Position numbers and translations under genes: made by a program
Source: UBA8949 sp942493365
Lineage (GTDB): Bacteria; Bacillota; Clostridia; Saccharofermentanales; UBA5734
DNA: 64,000 bases
Assembly (NCBI GenBank): GCA_942493365.1
Contig: OW818697.1
Location: 1,178,001 to 1,242,000, forward strand
Direction of reading: 5' to 3'
Notes under the pieces: generated by a model
What the model saw: the letters and a program-made list of their open reading frames with translations, nothing else
What the model was told of the DNA's origin: nothing
Databases searched by the model: none
Shown: positions 1 through 7,759 of the stretch, piece by piece
Layout: the number at the start of each line of letters is the position of its first letter
How positions within the stretch are numbered: the first letter of the stretch is position 1

Positions 1-109
1 AATCCTGATAATTAATCCAAACATGCGGTTTAGTGTTAGAAATGTTAAATAATATGTGCAGTATAGTGTGAAATATGTCGAAAGAATCACACTAGACTGC
101 ACGTATTTG

Positions 110-118
110 TGTTATACT
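110..118 (+). promoter_or_regulatory. Extended -10 promoter of the DUF4143 ATPase gene
   Basis: TG at 110-111, one base, then TATACT at 113-118 form an extended -10 element about 30 bp before the start codon. No good -35 is visible at 17 bp. The ATPase gene has a strong AGGAGGTGA ribosome binding site just upstream of its ATG. Confidence 0.5.
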
Positions 119-147
119 AATTTCATCAGTCGCCAGGAGGTGATCAG

Positions 148-1449
148 ATGGATCGAAAAATCGTCAAATATTTGATGGAATGGAAGAACAGTCCTTACCG
201 CAAACCCCTGATATTGCAGGGCGCGCGCCAGGTTGGCAAGACCTATTCAATACTCGAATTTGGACGCGACCATTTTGAAAATGTCGCCTATCTCAATTTT
301 GAAACAAATCCGATGCTGATCAGGACGTTTGACGAAAGTATAGAACCGGCGGACCTGATCCCGTTACTGTCACGTCAGACCAATCAAACAATCATCAAAG
401 AGAAAACCTTGATCGTTTTTGACGAAGTCCAGCTCTGCAAGCGGGCTTTGACTGCGCTCAAATATTTCTGCGAGCGAGCACCGGGCTATGTCATCATTGC
501 CGCTGGCAGCCTGCTGGGTGTTGCCGTCAATCGTCAACAATTCTCGTTTCCGGTCGGTAAAGTCGAGATCAAAACATTGTATCCGATGGACTTTGAAGAA
601 TTTCTGCTGGCCTGTGGGAAAAAAGATCTTGTTGCCCGGATCAAAGATTGCTTCGAACATGATACCGCCATGCCCGCCTTGCTTCATGAGGCCGCGCTGA
701 AATACTACCGCCAATTTCTGGTGGTGGGCGGCATGCCAGAATGCGTCAGCAAGTTTTTGGCGACTCAGGATTATATTTTGGTGCGCCATACCCAGCAAAT
801 GATCTTGGCCAGCTATCGTGACGACATGAGCAAATACAATTCGATCAATGAAATCAAAAAAACCAGATTGGTCTATGACAGCATAACCGTTCAACTCGCC
901 AAGAAAAATACCCGCTTTCAGTATAAAATGATCAAAAGCGGCGGACGCGCATCGGAATTTGAAAATGCCATCGAATGGCTCTCGCTTTCCGGTATCGTCA
1001 CGCGAATCTATCGGGTGGAACAACCCAAAAAGCCATTGGAAAACTATCGCGATATTGACTCTTTCAAAACCTATGTGTCGGATGTCGGACTGCTTTGTGC
1101 TAAAAAGAACATTGTGGCCGAAGATATCCTCTATCTATCCAGCGAGCTTGACGATTTCAAGGGCGGTATGGTCGAAAACTATGTTTGCAGTCAGCTGACC
1201 GCCAATGAATACCCCTGCTATTTCTGGATGTCCGAGCGGGGAGCCGAAGTCGATTTTATCATCCAAAGGGACGGAAAAATTATCCCCATCGAAGTAAAAG
1301 CCGCCGACAACACTCGTTCGAAAAGTCTTGGCATCTATATTGAAACGTTCAAACCGGAATACGCTGTCAAACTGTCAACCAGAAACTTTGGCTTTGAGGA
1401 TGGCAAAAAATCGGTTCCGCTCTATGCGGCCTTTTGCATTTGTGATTGA
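148..1449 (+). CDS. AAA-family ATPase with C-terminal DUF4143 (nuclease-like) domain
   Basis: The 433-residue protein has a Walker A motif GARQVGKT at residues 25-32 and a Walker B-like LIVFDEVQ at 88-95, the arrangement of the AAA_14/DUF4143 family. The C-terminal part (about 230-410) contains ERGAEVDFII and PIEVKA, which resembles the D...ExK signature of restriction-like nucleases seen in DUF4143 proteins. Family members are common in anaerobes; their cellular role is not settled, and mobile or defence-linked roles have been proposed. The gene stands alone, has its own extended -10 promoter and an AGGAGGTGA ribosome binding site, and is transcribed towards ilvC. Family assignment is firm; function is unknown. 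Confidence 0.85.
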   Translation: MDRKIVKYLMEWKNSPYRKPLILQGARQVGKTYSILEFGRDHFENVAYLNFETNPMLIRTFDESIEPADLIPLLSRQTNQTIIKEKTLIVFDEVQLCKRALTALKYFCERAPGYVIIAAGSLLGVAVNRQQFSFPVGKVEIKTLYPMDFEEFLLACGKKDLVARIKDCFEHDTAMPALLHEAALKYYRQFLVVGGMPECVSKFLATQDYILVRHTQQMILASYRDDMSKYNSINEIKKTRLVYDSITVQLAKKNTRFQYKMIKSGGRASEFENAIEWLSLSGIVTRIYRVEQPKKPLENYRDIDSFKTYVSDVGLLCAKKNIVAEDILYLSSELDDFKGGMVENYVCSQLTANEYPCYFWMSERGAEVDFIIQRDGKIIPIEVKAADNTRSKSLGIYIETFKPEYAVKLSTRNFGFEDGKKSVPLYAAFCICD

Positions 1450-1560
1450 TAATAATTTGGTTTACTGCACAAAATTCTATACCAAGGATTTTCGGGGAGA
1501 TACAACAATGATCTCTCGAAACTTAAGGCTTTACAATATTACAGGATTACACATCCGCAA

Positions 1561-1591
1561 CTGTTCGTTTTTCGCTGTTCGTTGTTCGCTG
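1561..1591. repeat. Heptamer repeat array (TGTTCGT type)
   Basis: Four consecutive 7-bp units of the form TGTTCGT / TTTTCGC follow ATCCGCAAC. It is one of several intergenic heptamer arrays in this window. A hairpin (1592-1615) follows directly. Confidence 0.7.
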
Positions 1592-1615
1592 AAAAGGCGG
1601 CCGCAGACGCCTTTT
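1592..1615. terminator. Hairpin between the DUF4143 gene and ilvC
   Basis: AAAAGGCG (1592-1599) pairs perfectly with CGCCTTTT (1608-1615) across an 8-nt loop. A/T runs lie on both sides, so it could end transcription in either direction between these convergent genes. Confidence 0.5.
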
Positions 1616-1636
1616 CCTAAGGATTACACATCCGCC

Positions 1637-1666
1637 ACTTTTCACTTTTCACTTTTCGTCTTTCAT
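1637..1666. repeat. Heptamer repeat array (CACTTTT / CGTCTTT type)
   Basis: Three CACTTTT units and one CGTCTTT unit in strict 7-bp phase follow ATCCGCC. The array directly abuts the ilvC terminator. The motif AAGGATTACACATCCGC occurs before both this array and the one at 1561. Confidence 0.7.
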
Positions 1667-1667
1667 C

Positions 1668-1693
1668 GAAAAATCGGCTTGCGCCGATTTTTC
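1668..1693 (-). terminator. ilvC terminator
   Basis: A perfect 11-bp stem (1668-1678 with 1683-1693) and 4-nt loop begins immediately after the ilvC stop codon. On the minus strand the 3' arm ends in a T run. Confidence 0.8.
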
Positions 1694-2698
1694 CTACGGC
1701 ACTTCAATCTCGTTGTTCCAGCTCATCATGGCGCGGACTTCGCGGCCGACTTTTTCGACCTGGTGCTCGGACTCGAGGCGGCGGCGGGAATTGAAGTTGA
1801 CGCGGCCGGTCTGGTTTTCGTTGATCCAGTTGCGGGCGAAGACGCCTTCCTGGATTTCCTGGAGGACTTTCTTCATTTCCTTCTTGGTGTCGGCGGTGAT
1901 GATACGGCGGCCGATGCAGTAATCGCCGTATTCGGCGGTGTCGCTGACCGAGTAGCGCATCAGGGTCAGTCCGCCCTGGGCGATCATGTCGACGATCAGT
2001 TTGACTTCGTGCACGCACTCGTAGTAGGCGTTTTCCGGATCGTAGCCCGCTTCGACCAGCACTTCAAAGCCGGCTTTCATCAGTTCGGACACGCCGCCGC
2101 ACAGGACAGCCTGTTCGCCGAAGAGGTCGGTTTCGGTTTCTTCGCGGAAGGTGGTGCCCAAGAGGCCAGCGCGGGCTGAGCCGATGCCATAGCCATAATC
2201 AAAGGCGATGTCCTGGGCTTTGCCGGTGGCGTCCTGGTAAACGGCGAAGAGGGCGGGCACGCCGCGGCCGGCCTGGTATTGGCTGCGTACGGTGTGGCCG
2301 GGGCCTTTGGGGGCGATCAGGAAGACGTCAACGTCGGCTGGCGGGTTGATGCGGCCGAAGTGAATGTTGAAGCCGTGGGCGAAGGCCAGTGCCTTGCCGG
2401 CTTTGAGGTAGGGTTTGATGTCCTTTTCGTACATGTCAGCTTGGCGCTCGTCGTTGATCAGGATCATGATGACATCGGCCAGTTGGGTGGCTTCGGCGAC
2501 GGTGGCGACTTTGAGGCCGGCGGCTTCAGCCTTGGCCTTGGATTTGCTGCCTTCATAGAGGCCGACGATGACCTTGTAGCCGCTTTCGTGCAGGTTGAGC
2601 GCATGGGCGTGGCCCTGGCTGCCGTAACCGATGATGGCGACGGTTTTGCCGTCCAGCGCGTGGGTGCGGCATTCATTTTCTTTGTAAATTTTCTTCAT
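1694..2698 (-). CDS. ilvC: Ketol-acid reductoisomerase (NADP+), class I
   Basis: IlvC converts 2-acetolactate or 2-aceto-2-hydroxybutyrate to the dihydroxy acid in valine, leucine and isoleucine synthesis, in the cytoplasm. The 334-residue length fits the short class I enzymes. The N-terminal Rossmann motif GYGSQGHAHALNL lies near residue 25, and the C-terminal knotted domain contains the metal-binding stretch around EVKLIVDMI. The start follows AAGGAGG by 8 nt. It lies 33 bp downstream of ilvN on the same strand, so the two are probably co-transcribed and end at the terminator that begins at 1693. Identification is firm. Confidence 0.97.
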   Translation of the reverse strand: MKKIYKENECRTHALDGKTVAIIGYGSQGHAHALNLHESGYKVIVGLYEGSKSKAKAEAAGLKVATVAEATQLADVIMILINDERQADMYEKDIKPYLKAGKALAFAHGFNIHFGRINPPADVDVFLIAPKGPGHTVRSQYQAGRGVPALFAVYQDATGKAQDIAFDYGYGIGSARAGLLGTTFREETETDLFGEQAVLCGGVSELMKAGFEVLVEAGYDPENAYYECVHEVKLIVDMIAQGGLTLMRYSVSDTAEYGDYCIGRRIITADTKKEMKKVLQEIQEGVFARNWINENQTGRVNFNSRRRLESEHQVEKVGREVRAMMSWNNEIEVP

Positions 2699-2731
2699 GG
2701 CAAGATCCTCCTTGGGTTGTGTCAGATTGAT

Positions 2732-3235
2732 TCAGGTGGGTTGATCGACGTTCATGGCGCGATCACCGCGCTCGATGGCGATGGGACCAGTGCGGACGAG
2801 CTCGAGTACGCCGTATTGCTCCAACATGCTGTGCAGGGCTTCGACCTTGTCGCCTTTGCCGCTCATTTCGATGGTTAAGGTGCTGGGCGAAATATCGACG
2901 ACGTGGGCGCGAAAAATATCGACGATCTGCATTACCTGCTGACGGGTTGACGCGTCGGTCTTGACCTTGAAGAAAACCAGCTCGCGCGAGAAATATTCCT
3001 CGGGGTGCAAATGGCGGACCATCAGGACATCCGGCAGCTTGTGCAGCTGGCGGGTGATCTGCTGGACCTGCTCTTCATCGGCCGTCACGGTGATCGTGAT
3101 GCGCGAGATGACGGGGTTCTGGGTCGTGCCGACCGCCAGGCTCTCAATGTTGTAGCCACGGCGGGCAAAAAGGCTGGTGACCCGAGTCAGGACGCCGGCC
3201 CTGTTTTCGACGAGTACGGAAAGATTCTGCAGCAT
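2732..3235 (-). CDS. ilvN: Acetolactate synthase small (regulatory) subunit
   Basis: IlvN is the ACT-domain subunit that stimulates the catalytic IlvB and gives valine feedback inhibition. The 167-residue protein begins MLQNLSVLVENRAGVL, the standard N-terminal ACT start, and continues with the ALS_ss C-terminal domain. The ATG at 3235 was chosen because AGGAGG lies 7 nt upstream; an in-frame start 8 codons earlier would place the ribosome binding site inside the gene. The usual partner ilvB is not adjacent: mscL lies upstream instead. ilvC follows after 33 bp. Identification is firm. Confidence 0.95.
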   Translation of the reverse strand: MLQNLSVLVENRAGVLTRVTSLFARRGYNIESLAVGTTQNPVISRITITVTADEEQVQQITRQLHKLPDVLMVRHLHPEEYFSRELVFFKVKTDASTRQQVMQIVDIFRAHVVDISPSTLTIEMSGKGDKVEALHSMLEQYGVLELVRTGPIAIERGDRAMNVDQPT

Positions 3236-3273
3236 GGGAGGACCTCCTGTCCAAAGCAAGATTGTCTATGTCA

Positions 3274-3302
3274 AAAGTATCATGTTTTGCGGTCAGCATC
3301 AA
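3274..3302 (-). promoter_or_regulatory. Possible ilvN-ilvC promoter
   Basis: On the minus strand TTGATG (3302-3297) and TACTTT (3279-3274) are spaced by 17 bp, with transcription starting about 30 nt before ilvN. The -10 is weak. There is no room for a T-box or long attenuator leader. Confidence 0.4.
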
Positions 3303-3378
3303 CCTTCAAAACGACGAAGTTAAAAAACGACCAGATTTTGTTGGTAAATGGCATGCAAACAGCGCTACCAGGTTAATA

Positions 3379-3741
3379 TTACTTTTTCAGCAGGTCGCGG
3401 ATTTCTTCGAGCAGCACGATCTGTTCGGCTTTGACGGCGGGTGCTTCTTCGGCCTTCTTCTTGAAGCGATTGAGGAGCTTGACGACCAGAAAAACCACCA
3501 GGGCGATGATCAGGAACTGAATGATGACTTGGATGAGGTTGCCATACTTGATGCTGGCGGCACCGAGTGGGATGAGCAGTTCGGAAAAGTTGATGCCGGC
3601 GGTGATAAAGCCGATGATCGGCATAATGATGTCGTCGACCAGGCTCTTGACGATGGCGCCGAAGGCCGCACCGATGACGACCGCGATGGCCAGGTCGATA
3701 ACATTGCCGCGCATGATAAATTTCTTGAATTCCTTGAACAT
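3379..3741 (-). CDS. mscL: Large-conductance mechanosensitive channel
   Basis: MscL is a pentameric membrane channel that opens under hypo-osmotic tension. The 120-residue protein has the conserved N-terminal amphipathic helix (FKEFKKFIMRGNVIDLAIAV), first membrane helix with GAAFGAIVKSLVDDIIMP, a periplasmic loop, a second membrane helix (residues about 70-92) and a charged C-terminal helix. AAGGAGG lies 9 nt before the ATG. It is a single-gene unit transcribed away from the radical-SAM gene. Confidence 0.96.
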   Translation of the reverse strand: MFKEFKKFIMRGNVIDLAIAVVIGAAFGAIVKSLVDDIIMPIIGFITAGINFSELLIPLGAASIKYGNLIQVIIQFLIIALVVFLVVKLLNRFKKKAEEAPAVKAEQIVLLEEIRDLLKK

Positions 3742-3789
3742 GATGATGATCCTCCTTAAGCTTTAACGAATATTCCACCATTTAATAAC

Positions 3790-3818
3790 ATAATAGTCGT
3801 AATTAAAGGCTCGGTCAA
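3790..3818 (-). promoter_or_regulatory. mscL promoter
   Basis: On the minus strand TTGACC (3818-3813), a 17-bp spacer and TATTAT (3795-3790) form a good sigma-70-type promoter about 50 bp before mscL. Confidence 0.65.
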
Positions 3819-3847
3819 GGCACGGATCGTTCAAAACGAACAAATGT

Positions 3848-3876
3848 TTGACTACGCCGCAAACATCGACTATAAT
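3848..3876 (+). promoter_or_regulatory. Promoter of the radical-SAM/DUF4130 pair
   Basis: TTGACT (3848-3853), exactly 17 bp, then TATAAT (3871-3876): a near-consensus promoter ending 21 bp before the start codon, back-to-back with the mscL promoter. Confidence 0.8.
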
Positions 3877-3897
3877 GGTGTTATGAGGTAATTTGAT

Positions 3898-5167
3898 ATG
3901 GATCTGATGGAAAAACTGGCTGTTCTGGGCGAATCGGCGCGCTATGACGTGTCGTGCTCCACCAGCGGCGTCGAGCGGGCCAATAGCGGCAAGGGGGTGG
4001 GCAACGCCAGCCTCGGCGGCATCTGCCACACCTGGACCGAGGACGGCCGCTGTGTGTCGCTGCTCAAGGTGCTGCTGACCAACACATGCGAATACGACTG
4101 CGCCTACTGTGCCAACCGCAAGTCCAACGACATCGTCCGCGCCGCCTTCCAGCCGGAGGAACTGGCTGAGCTGACCATGGCCTTTTACCGGCGCAACTAC
4201 ATCGAGGGGCTGTTCCTCGAGCTCGGGCGTCATCCAGACCGCCGACCACACCACCGAGCTGATGATCCGCACGCTGGAGCTGCTGCGCCACCAGCACCAT
4301 TTCAACGGCTACATCCACGCCAAGGCCATCCCCGGCGTGTCGCCCGACCTGATCGAGCGCTTGGGCTTCTTAGCCGATCGCGTCAGCGTCAATATGGAGC
4401 AATGCACCACGGCCTCGCTGCAGCTCCTCGCCCCGCAGAAATCGGCGCTGGCCATCGCCAAACCGATGCAGTACATCGCCAGCCGTCGCGCGGCCAACAA
4501 AGACGAGATGACGCGCTACCGTCATGCCCCGGTTTTCGCGCCGGCTGGGCAGAGCACCCAGATCATCATCGGTGCCAGCCCCGAACGCGACCTGCAAATC
4601 CTGTCTTCGTCGCAACGACTCTATGACGACTACAAGCTCAAACGCGTCTACTACTCAGCTTACATCCCGATTAACCAGGACGCCCGCCTGCCGGCCGTCA
4701 GTCAGGCGCCGCCCCTTTTGCGTGAACATCGGCTGTATCAGGCCGACTGGCTGCTGCGATTTTACAACTTTACAGCCGATGAGCTGGTCGATCTTCGCCA
4801 GCCTGACCTCGACCTTGAGCTCGACCCCAAGTGCGCCTGGGCGCTGCGCCACCTCGACCAGTTCCCGGTTGAGCTCAACAAAGCCTCCTACGACACCCTG
4901 TTGCGCGTGCCGGGCATCGGCGTGCAGTCGGCGCGCAAGATTGTTGCCGCTCGCCGCACCTGCCGCCTGCGGCTGGAAAACATCAAAGCCCTCAACCTCG
5001 TCATGAAACGGGCGTCGTGGTTCATTACCTGCGACGGCCAGTACGGTGCCGCCCGCATCCCCCAGCCGGAAAGCCTGCGCCTCTTGCTGGCCGACCGCGC
5101 AGGCATCGGCCGCCAATCGCCGCTGCAACTGCAAATGGAGGGCATCCCCGGTGTTCGTGCAATATGA
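3898..5167 (+). pseudogene. Putative DNA modification/repair radical SAM protein (frameshifted)
   Basis: This matches the family found next to DUF4130 or uracil-DNA-glycosylase-like proteins (TIGR03916 type, from memory). The N-terminal reading frame carries the radical-SAM cluster motif CEYDCAYC (Cys64, Cys68, Cys71), and the other frame carries a C-terminal helix-hairpin-helix, RVPGIGVQSARKI. Frame 1 is lost near 4219, where CTCGAGCTCGGG would read FLSSGV if one G were absent; the rest continues in another frame to 5167. The total length, 1270 nt, equals 423 codons plus one base. Either the gene is truly broken or the extra G is a sequencing or assembly error; the downstream half is fully open and well conserved, which favours an error or a very recent mutation. 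DUF4130 follows with a 17-nt overlap. Confidence 0.8.
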
Positions 5168-5933
5168 TTCCACTTTCGACGGCCTGCTGTCAGCCGCCGC
5201 CTGGTGCTTTCGCCAAGGCGTCCAGCCCGACGCGCTAATCTCCGAGCTCGACCCCCTGCCCATCGTCCAAACGGTGCCAGTCGCCCGCGAGCCCAATATT
5301 CGCGATCTTTTTCGTCGCCACCTGACCGAAACGCTAGGTTCCTACGACGCAGAGATGGTCATGGACATCGTCTTCAAGGCTTTTCTGTCCGAGACCTGCG
5401 ACATCGCCACCGCCATCGGCCGTTTTCTCGAACTGGCCCTCAAGACGCGCAGCGACCCATCCGGCCAACTCTGTCACCCCGCCGTCGCCGCCGTAACCGG
5501 CGCTGCCAAACGCGCCGGCGGTCAAGCCCACCAGTTCCTTGGCCTGCTGCGCTTCCGCAACGTTGGCAACGAGCTTTATGTTGCCGAATTTGCCCCTGAC
5601 TGCCACGTCCTGCCCCTGATCCTGCCGCATTTTTGTGACCGCCTGGCCGACCAGCAGTTCGTCATTTGCGACCGCCGCCGCAACCTCGCGGCGCTGCACC
5701 AGCCCGACGGCCGGGTCAGCATCCACATCCTGGCCGATGAACTAACCGCCGACCAGCCCACGTTACCCGGAACCGCCACCGCCCTGGCGCTGCCCCATGC
5801 TGCCGACGACGGCTATGCGCCGATGTGGCAGCGCTACCTCAAACACCTGACCATCCCCGAGCGGCGCAATCTGGAACTGCAACAAGCGCACATGCCCAAA
5901 AAGTACTGGAAGTATCTGGTGGAGTTTGATTAA
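5151..5933 (+). CDS. DUF4130 (TIGR03915-type) putative DNA metabolism protein
   Basis: The 260-residue protein belongs to the DUF4130 family, which is nearly always paired with the radical-SAM protein encoded just upstream. The two are thought to act together in DNA modification or repair, but no biochemical role is established. The GTG at 5151 is chosen because GGAGGG lies 8 nt before it; a longer reading is possible but has no ribosome binding site. The C-terminal motif MPKKYWKYLVEF is typical of the family. It overlaps the upstream gene by 17 nt, suggesting translational coupling. A heptamer repeat array begins just after the stop codon. Confidence 0.82.
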   Translation: MFVQYDSTFDGLLSAAAWCFRQGVQPDALISELDPLPIVQTVPVAREPNIRDLFRRHLTETLGSYDAEMVMDIVFKAFLSETCDIATAIGRFLELALKTRSDPSGQLCHPAVAAVTGAAKRAGGQAHQFLGLLRFRNVGNELYVAEFAPDCHVLPLILPHFCDRLADQQFVICDRRRNLAALHQPDGRVSIHILADELTADQPTLPGTATALALPHAADDGYAPMWQRYLKHLTIPERRNLELQQAHMPKKYWKYLVEFD

Positions 5934-5937
5934 GTGA

Positions 5938-5993
5938 GTGGTGAAGGGTGAAGGACGAAAGACGATGGGTGAAGGGTGAAAGGTGAAGGGTGA
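5938..5993. repeat. Heptamer repeat array (GTGAAGG type), left of IS copy 1
   Basis: About eight consecutive 7-bp units: GTGAAGG, GTGAAGG, ACGAAAG, ACGATGG, GTGAAGG, GTGAAAG, GTGAAGG, GTGAAG. The array is cut by IS110 copy 1 at the AG/CT core at 5994-5995 and resumes in phase after 7517. It contains further unoccupied copies of the apparent insertion target (CCTTCACCCTTCAC on the minus strand). Confidence 0.9.
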
Positions 5994-6058
5994 AGACTAA
6001 CTATATTTAGTCAAGCACAAAATTAAATAATCAATCATATTAATTTTGACAAGCCAAA

Positions 6059-6086
6059 CAGGCCTGAACTTTGCGGTTCAGGCCTG
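6059..6086 (-). terminator. Terminator-like hairpin in the right end of IS copy 1
   Basis: A perfect 11-bp stem, CAGGCCTGAAC (6059-6069) with GTTCAGGCCTG (6076-6086), lies just past the transposase stop codon. The same hairpin is in copy 2 at 19424-19451. Confidence 0.55.
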
Positions 6087-6101
6087 ATTTTAATTTCTGG
6101 A

Positions 6102-7279
6102 TCAGCAAGCCGAATTGACGAAGGTCTGGTTAGTGGTCAGCAAATGGTAAATGACGCGAATCAGTTTTTTAGCGGTGTGACTCAGTGCGACTTTGTAGTG
6201 TTTACCTTGGGCGAGCTTGCCGTCTAGATAGGCTCGAAAGGTAGGACAGTAAATGGAGGTAAGACGTGCGGCCTGAATTAGTGCCCAACGAAGGTAGGGC
6301 GATCCGCGCTTGACCATCCTGCAGCGGTCACCTCTGAAATTTCCTGACTGGTAAGTGGACGGCTCAAGACCGGCGAAGGCCTGCAATTTGTCCGAGGCTG
6401 AAAAGCCAGATGTCCCCGACTTCCGCTAATATAATTGCAGCAAGGGTTGCACCAATGCCGGGTATGGTCGTCAGCGGCGTCTGAATGACTTGGATAGCCT
6501 CGGCTATAGTGTGGTCAATTTGGCTAACCTGCTGTTGAATGAATTCAAGATGCTGCAAGGTCATTTTCAATTCGAGAGCAGTCGAGGGACTGTTAAGCCC
6601 GATCGAGTCTTTGGCAAGCGCCTTGATTTCAAGTGCTTTGTTGCGCGAGAACCGGCCGTGCGATCGCTTGGACAGAATTGCGGTCAGACGGTCGACGCGG
6701 CAGGTGGCAATTGCCGCGGCACATGGCAGTTCGAGTAGCATAGCCTGAAAGGAGTGAATGTTTATGGAACGGCTAAATGAGCGCAACTCAGGAAAAAGCA
6801 GATCGACGAGACGCGCGATTTTTTGCTTGAGCTCGGCTCTGATCGCAAACAAGTCGGTGCCGATTTCGAGTTAATGCTTTTAGCTCCTGAATTTGGTATG
6901 ATACAAATACAGGATTTGAATCGGCGGTCATAACCAGCTTTGCGATGCACTTTGCATCCACCTTGTCGGTCTTGGTCTTTCTGAGTGATTGCGATTTCCG
7001 GAACTGGTTAACCTGTAACGGATTGAAGACCACAGGCTCGATTCCGCGGCTACGGAGGAAAGCTACAAGGTTCACGCTGTAGTGCCCTGTTGCTTCGAGT
7101 CCTGCTTTTATTTGGTTGTCAGTCCCTGAATCAGCGGTTTTCTGAATCGCCTTCAGCAACGAGTCGAAGCCATCTCGCGAATTGCTGACGGTGAAGGTCT
7201 CGCGAACGACCAGGCCATTTTCGCCCAGGATGCAGCAGTCGTGCTTGTCCTTGGCGACATCGATTCCCACGTAAATCAT
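6102..7279 (-). pseudogene. IS110-family transposase, copy 1 (two frameshifts)
   Basis: The DEDD/RuvC-like N-terminus is intact (start 7279; D7, E62, D105, D108 by comparison with copy 2), but the frame shifts near 6835, where an extra G precedes AGCTC relative to copy 2. It shifts again near 6395, before the C-terminal segment with the catalytic-serine motif (AGLEPSTYQSG). The three overlapping reading frames are 7279-6788, 6852-6364 and 6386-6102. Total length, 1178 nt, is 392 codons plus two bases. As given it cannot make a full transposase; sequencing error is possible. Confidence 0.85.
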
Positions 7280-7287
7280 TTTGACAC

Positions 7288-7507
7288 CATCCTTCGAACA
7301 AAGAGTGCGCTATCCCACAGGCTTTCTGCTTCTGGAATCTAGTGCGGAATCAACCGTCCGGCGGTATCTAACTAATTACCAATCTCGCAAAAAGCTGTGG
7401 CCGGAGTCTTCGCAAAACCGTCGAGCGGTAGGGTGAAAAACCGGTCCACAGCGCCTGCTTGAATTATAACAAGTCTGCTGTAACTCTGACTTGAATAACG
7501 CTACTTA
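7288..7507 (-). ncRNA. Putative IS110 bridge RNA, copy 1
   Basis: This is the reverse complement of the 5' non-coding region of copy 2, with the same two-loop structure and the same guide sequences; no difference is apparent by eye. See the entry at 18002 for the detail. Ends are approximate. Confidence 0.6.
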
Positions 7508-7517
7508 ATAATACTAG

Positions 7518-7680
7518 GGTGAAGGATGAAGGATGAAAGATGGAAGGATGAATGATTATGAGTGGTGAAAGATTTTACAAGATATAGCTTCCGACGTCTT
7601 TCGTCTTTCACCTTTCATTCTTCATCAATCTAGTCTTTCATCTCTCACTTTTCCCCTTTCACCCTTTGTTCTTCATTGAT
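7518..7680. repeat. Heptamer arrays in arm-centre-arm arrangement
   Basis: The left arm continues the array interrupted by IS copy 1 (GTGAAGG, ATGAAGG, ATGAAAG ...). A centre of about 30 bp (near 7567-7590) ends in TTCCGA. The right arm, 7591-7680, carries units of the opposite orientation (CGTCTTT, CGTCTTT, CACCTTT, CATTCTT ...). TTCACCCT at 7658-7665 equals the left target guide of the IS and is unoccupied. The arms form a long imperfect inverted repeat. Confidence 0.8.
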
Positions 7681-7705
7681 TATTATGCTTGTAATAACAG
7701 CCAAA

Positions 7706-7754
7706 ACGTACTAGAATTGTACGTGAGGAGTCAGACATCCCAGCGGAGGTCTGA
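7706..7754 (+). promoter_or_regulatory. Two inverted repeats in the rhaM leader
   Basis: ACGTAC (7706-7711) and GTACGT (7719-7724) form a perfect 6-bp inverted repeat with a 7-nt spacer. Just after it TCAGAC (7731-7736) pairs with GTCTGA (7749-7754), which overlaps the end of the rhaM ribosome binding site (GGAGGT, 7745-7750). The first could be an operator, the second could modulate translation; both are inferences. Confidence 0.4.
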
Positions 7755-7759
7755 TTTTT

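Larger units (their letters stand above)
5994..7517 (-). mobile_element. IS110-family insertion sequence, copy 1
   Basis: This is a 1522-bp element plus CT core, in inverted orientation to copy 2 (17991-19516) and nearly identical to it. Ends were set by comparing the two copies: identity stops at CT (read on the minus strand) on both sides, at 7517-7516 and 5995-5994. There are no terminal inverted repeats and no target duplication beyond the 2-bp core, as in IS110 elements. Differences from copy 2 that I noticed: one extra base near 6835 and a 3-bp-shorter stretch near 6395, which explain the length difference. It lies within a heptamer array and encodes a frameshifted transposase and a putative bridge RNA. 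Confidence 0.92.

Noticed and set aside
1328..2179. Plus-strand frame across the DUF4143 end, the heptamer arrays and ilvC
   Set aside because: It crosses two hairpins and reads antisense through ilvC; not a plausible gene.
5938..7680. Repeat arrays as a CRISPR locus
   Set aside because: The units are 7 bp and degenerate with no spacers, and no cas genes are present.
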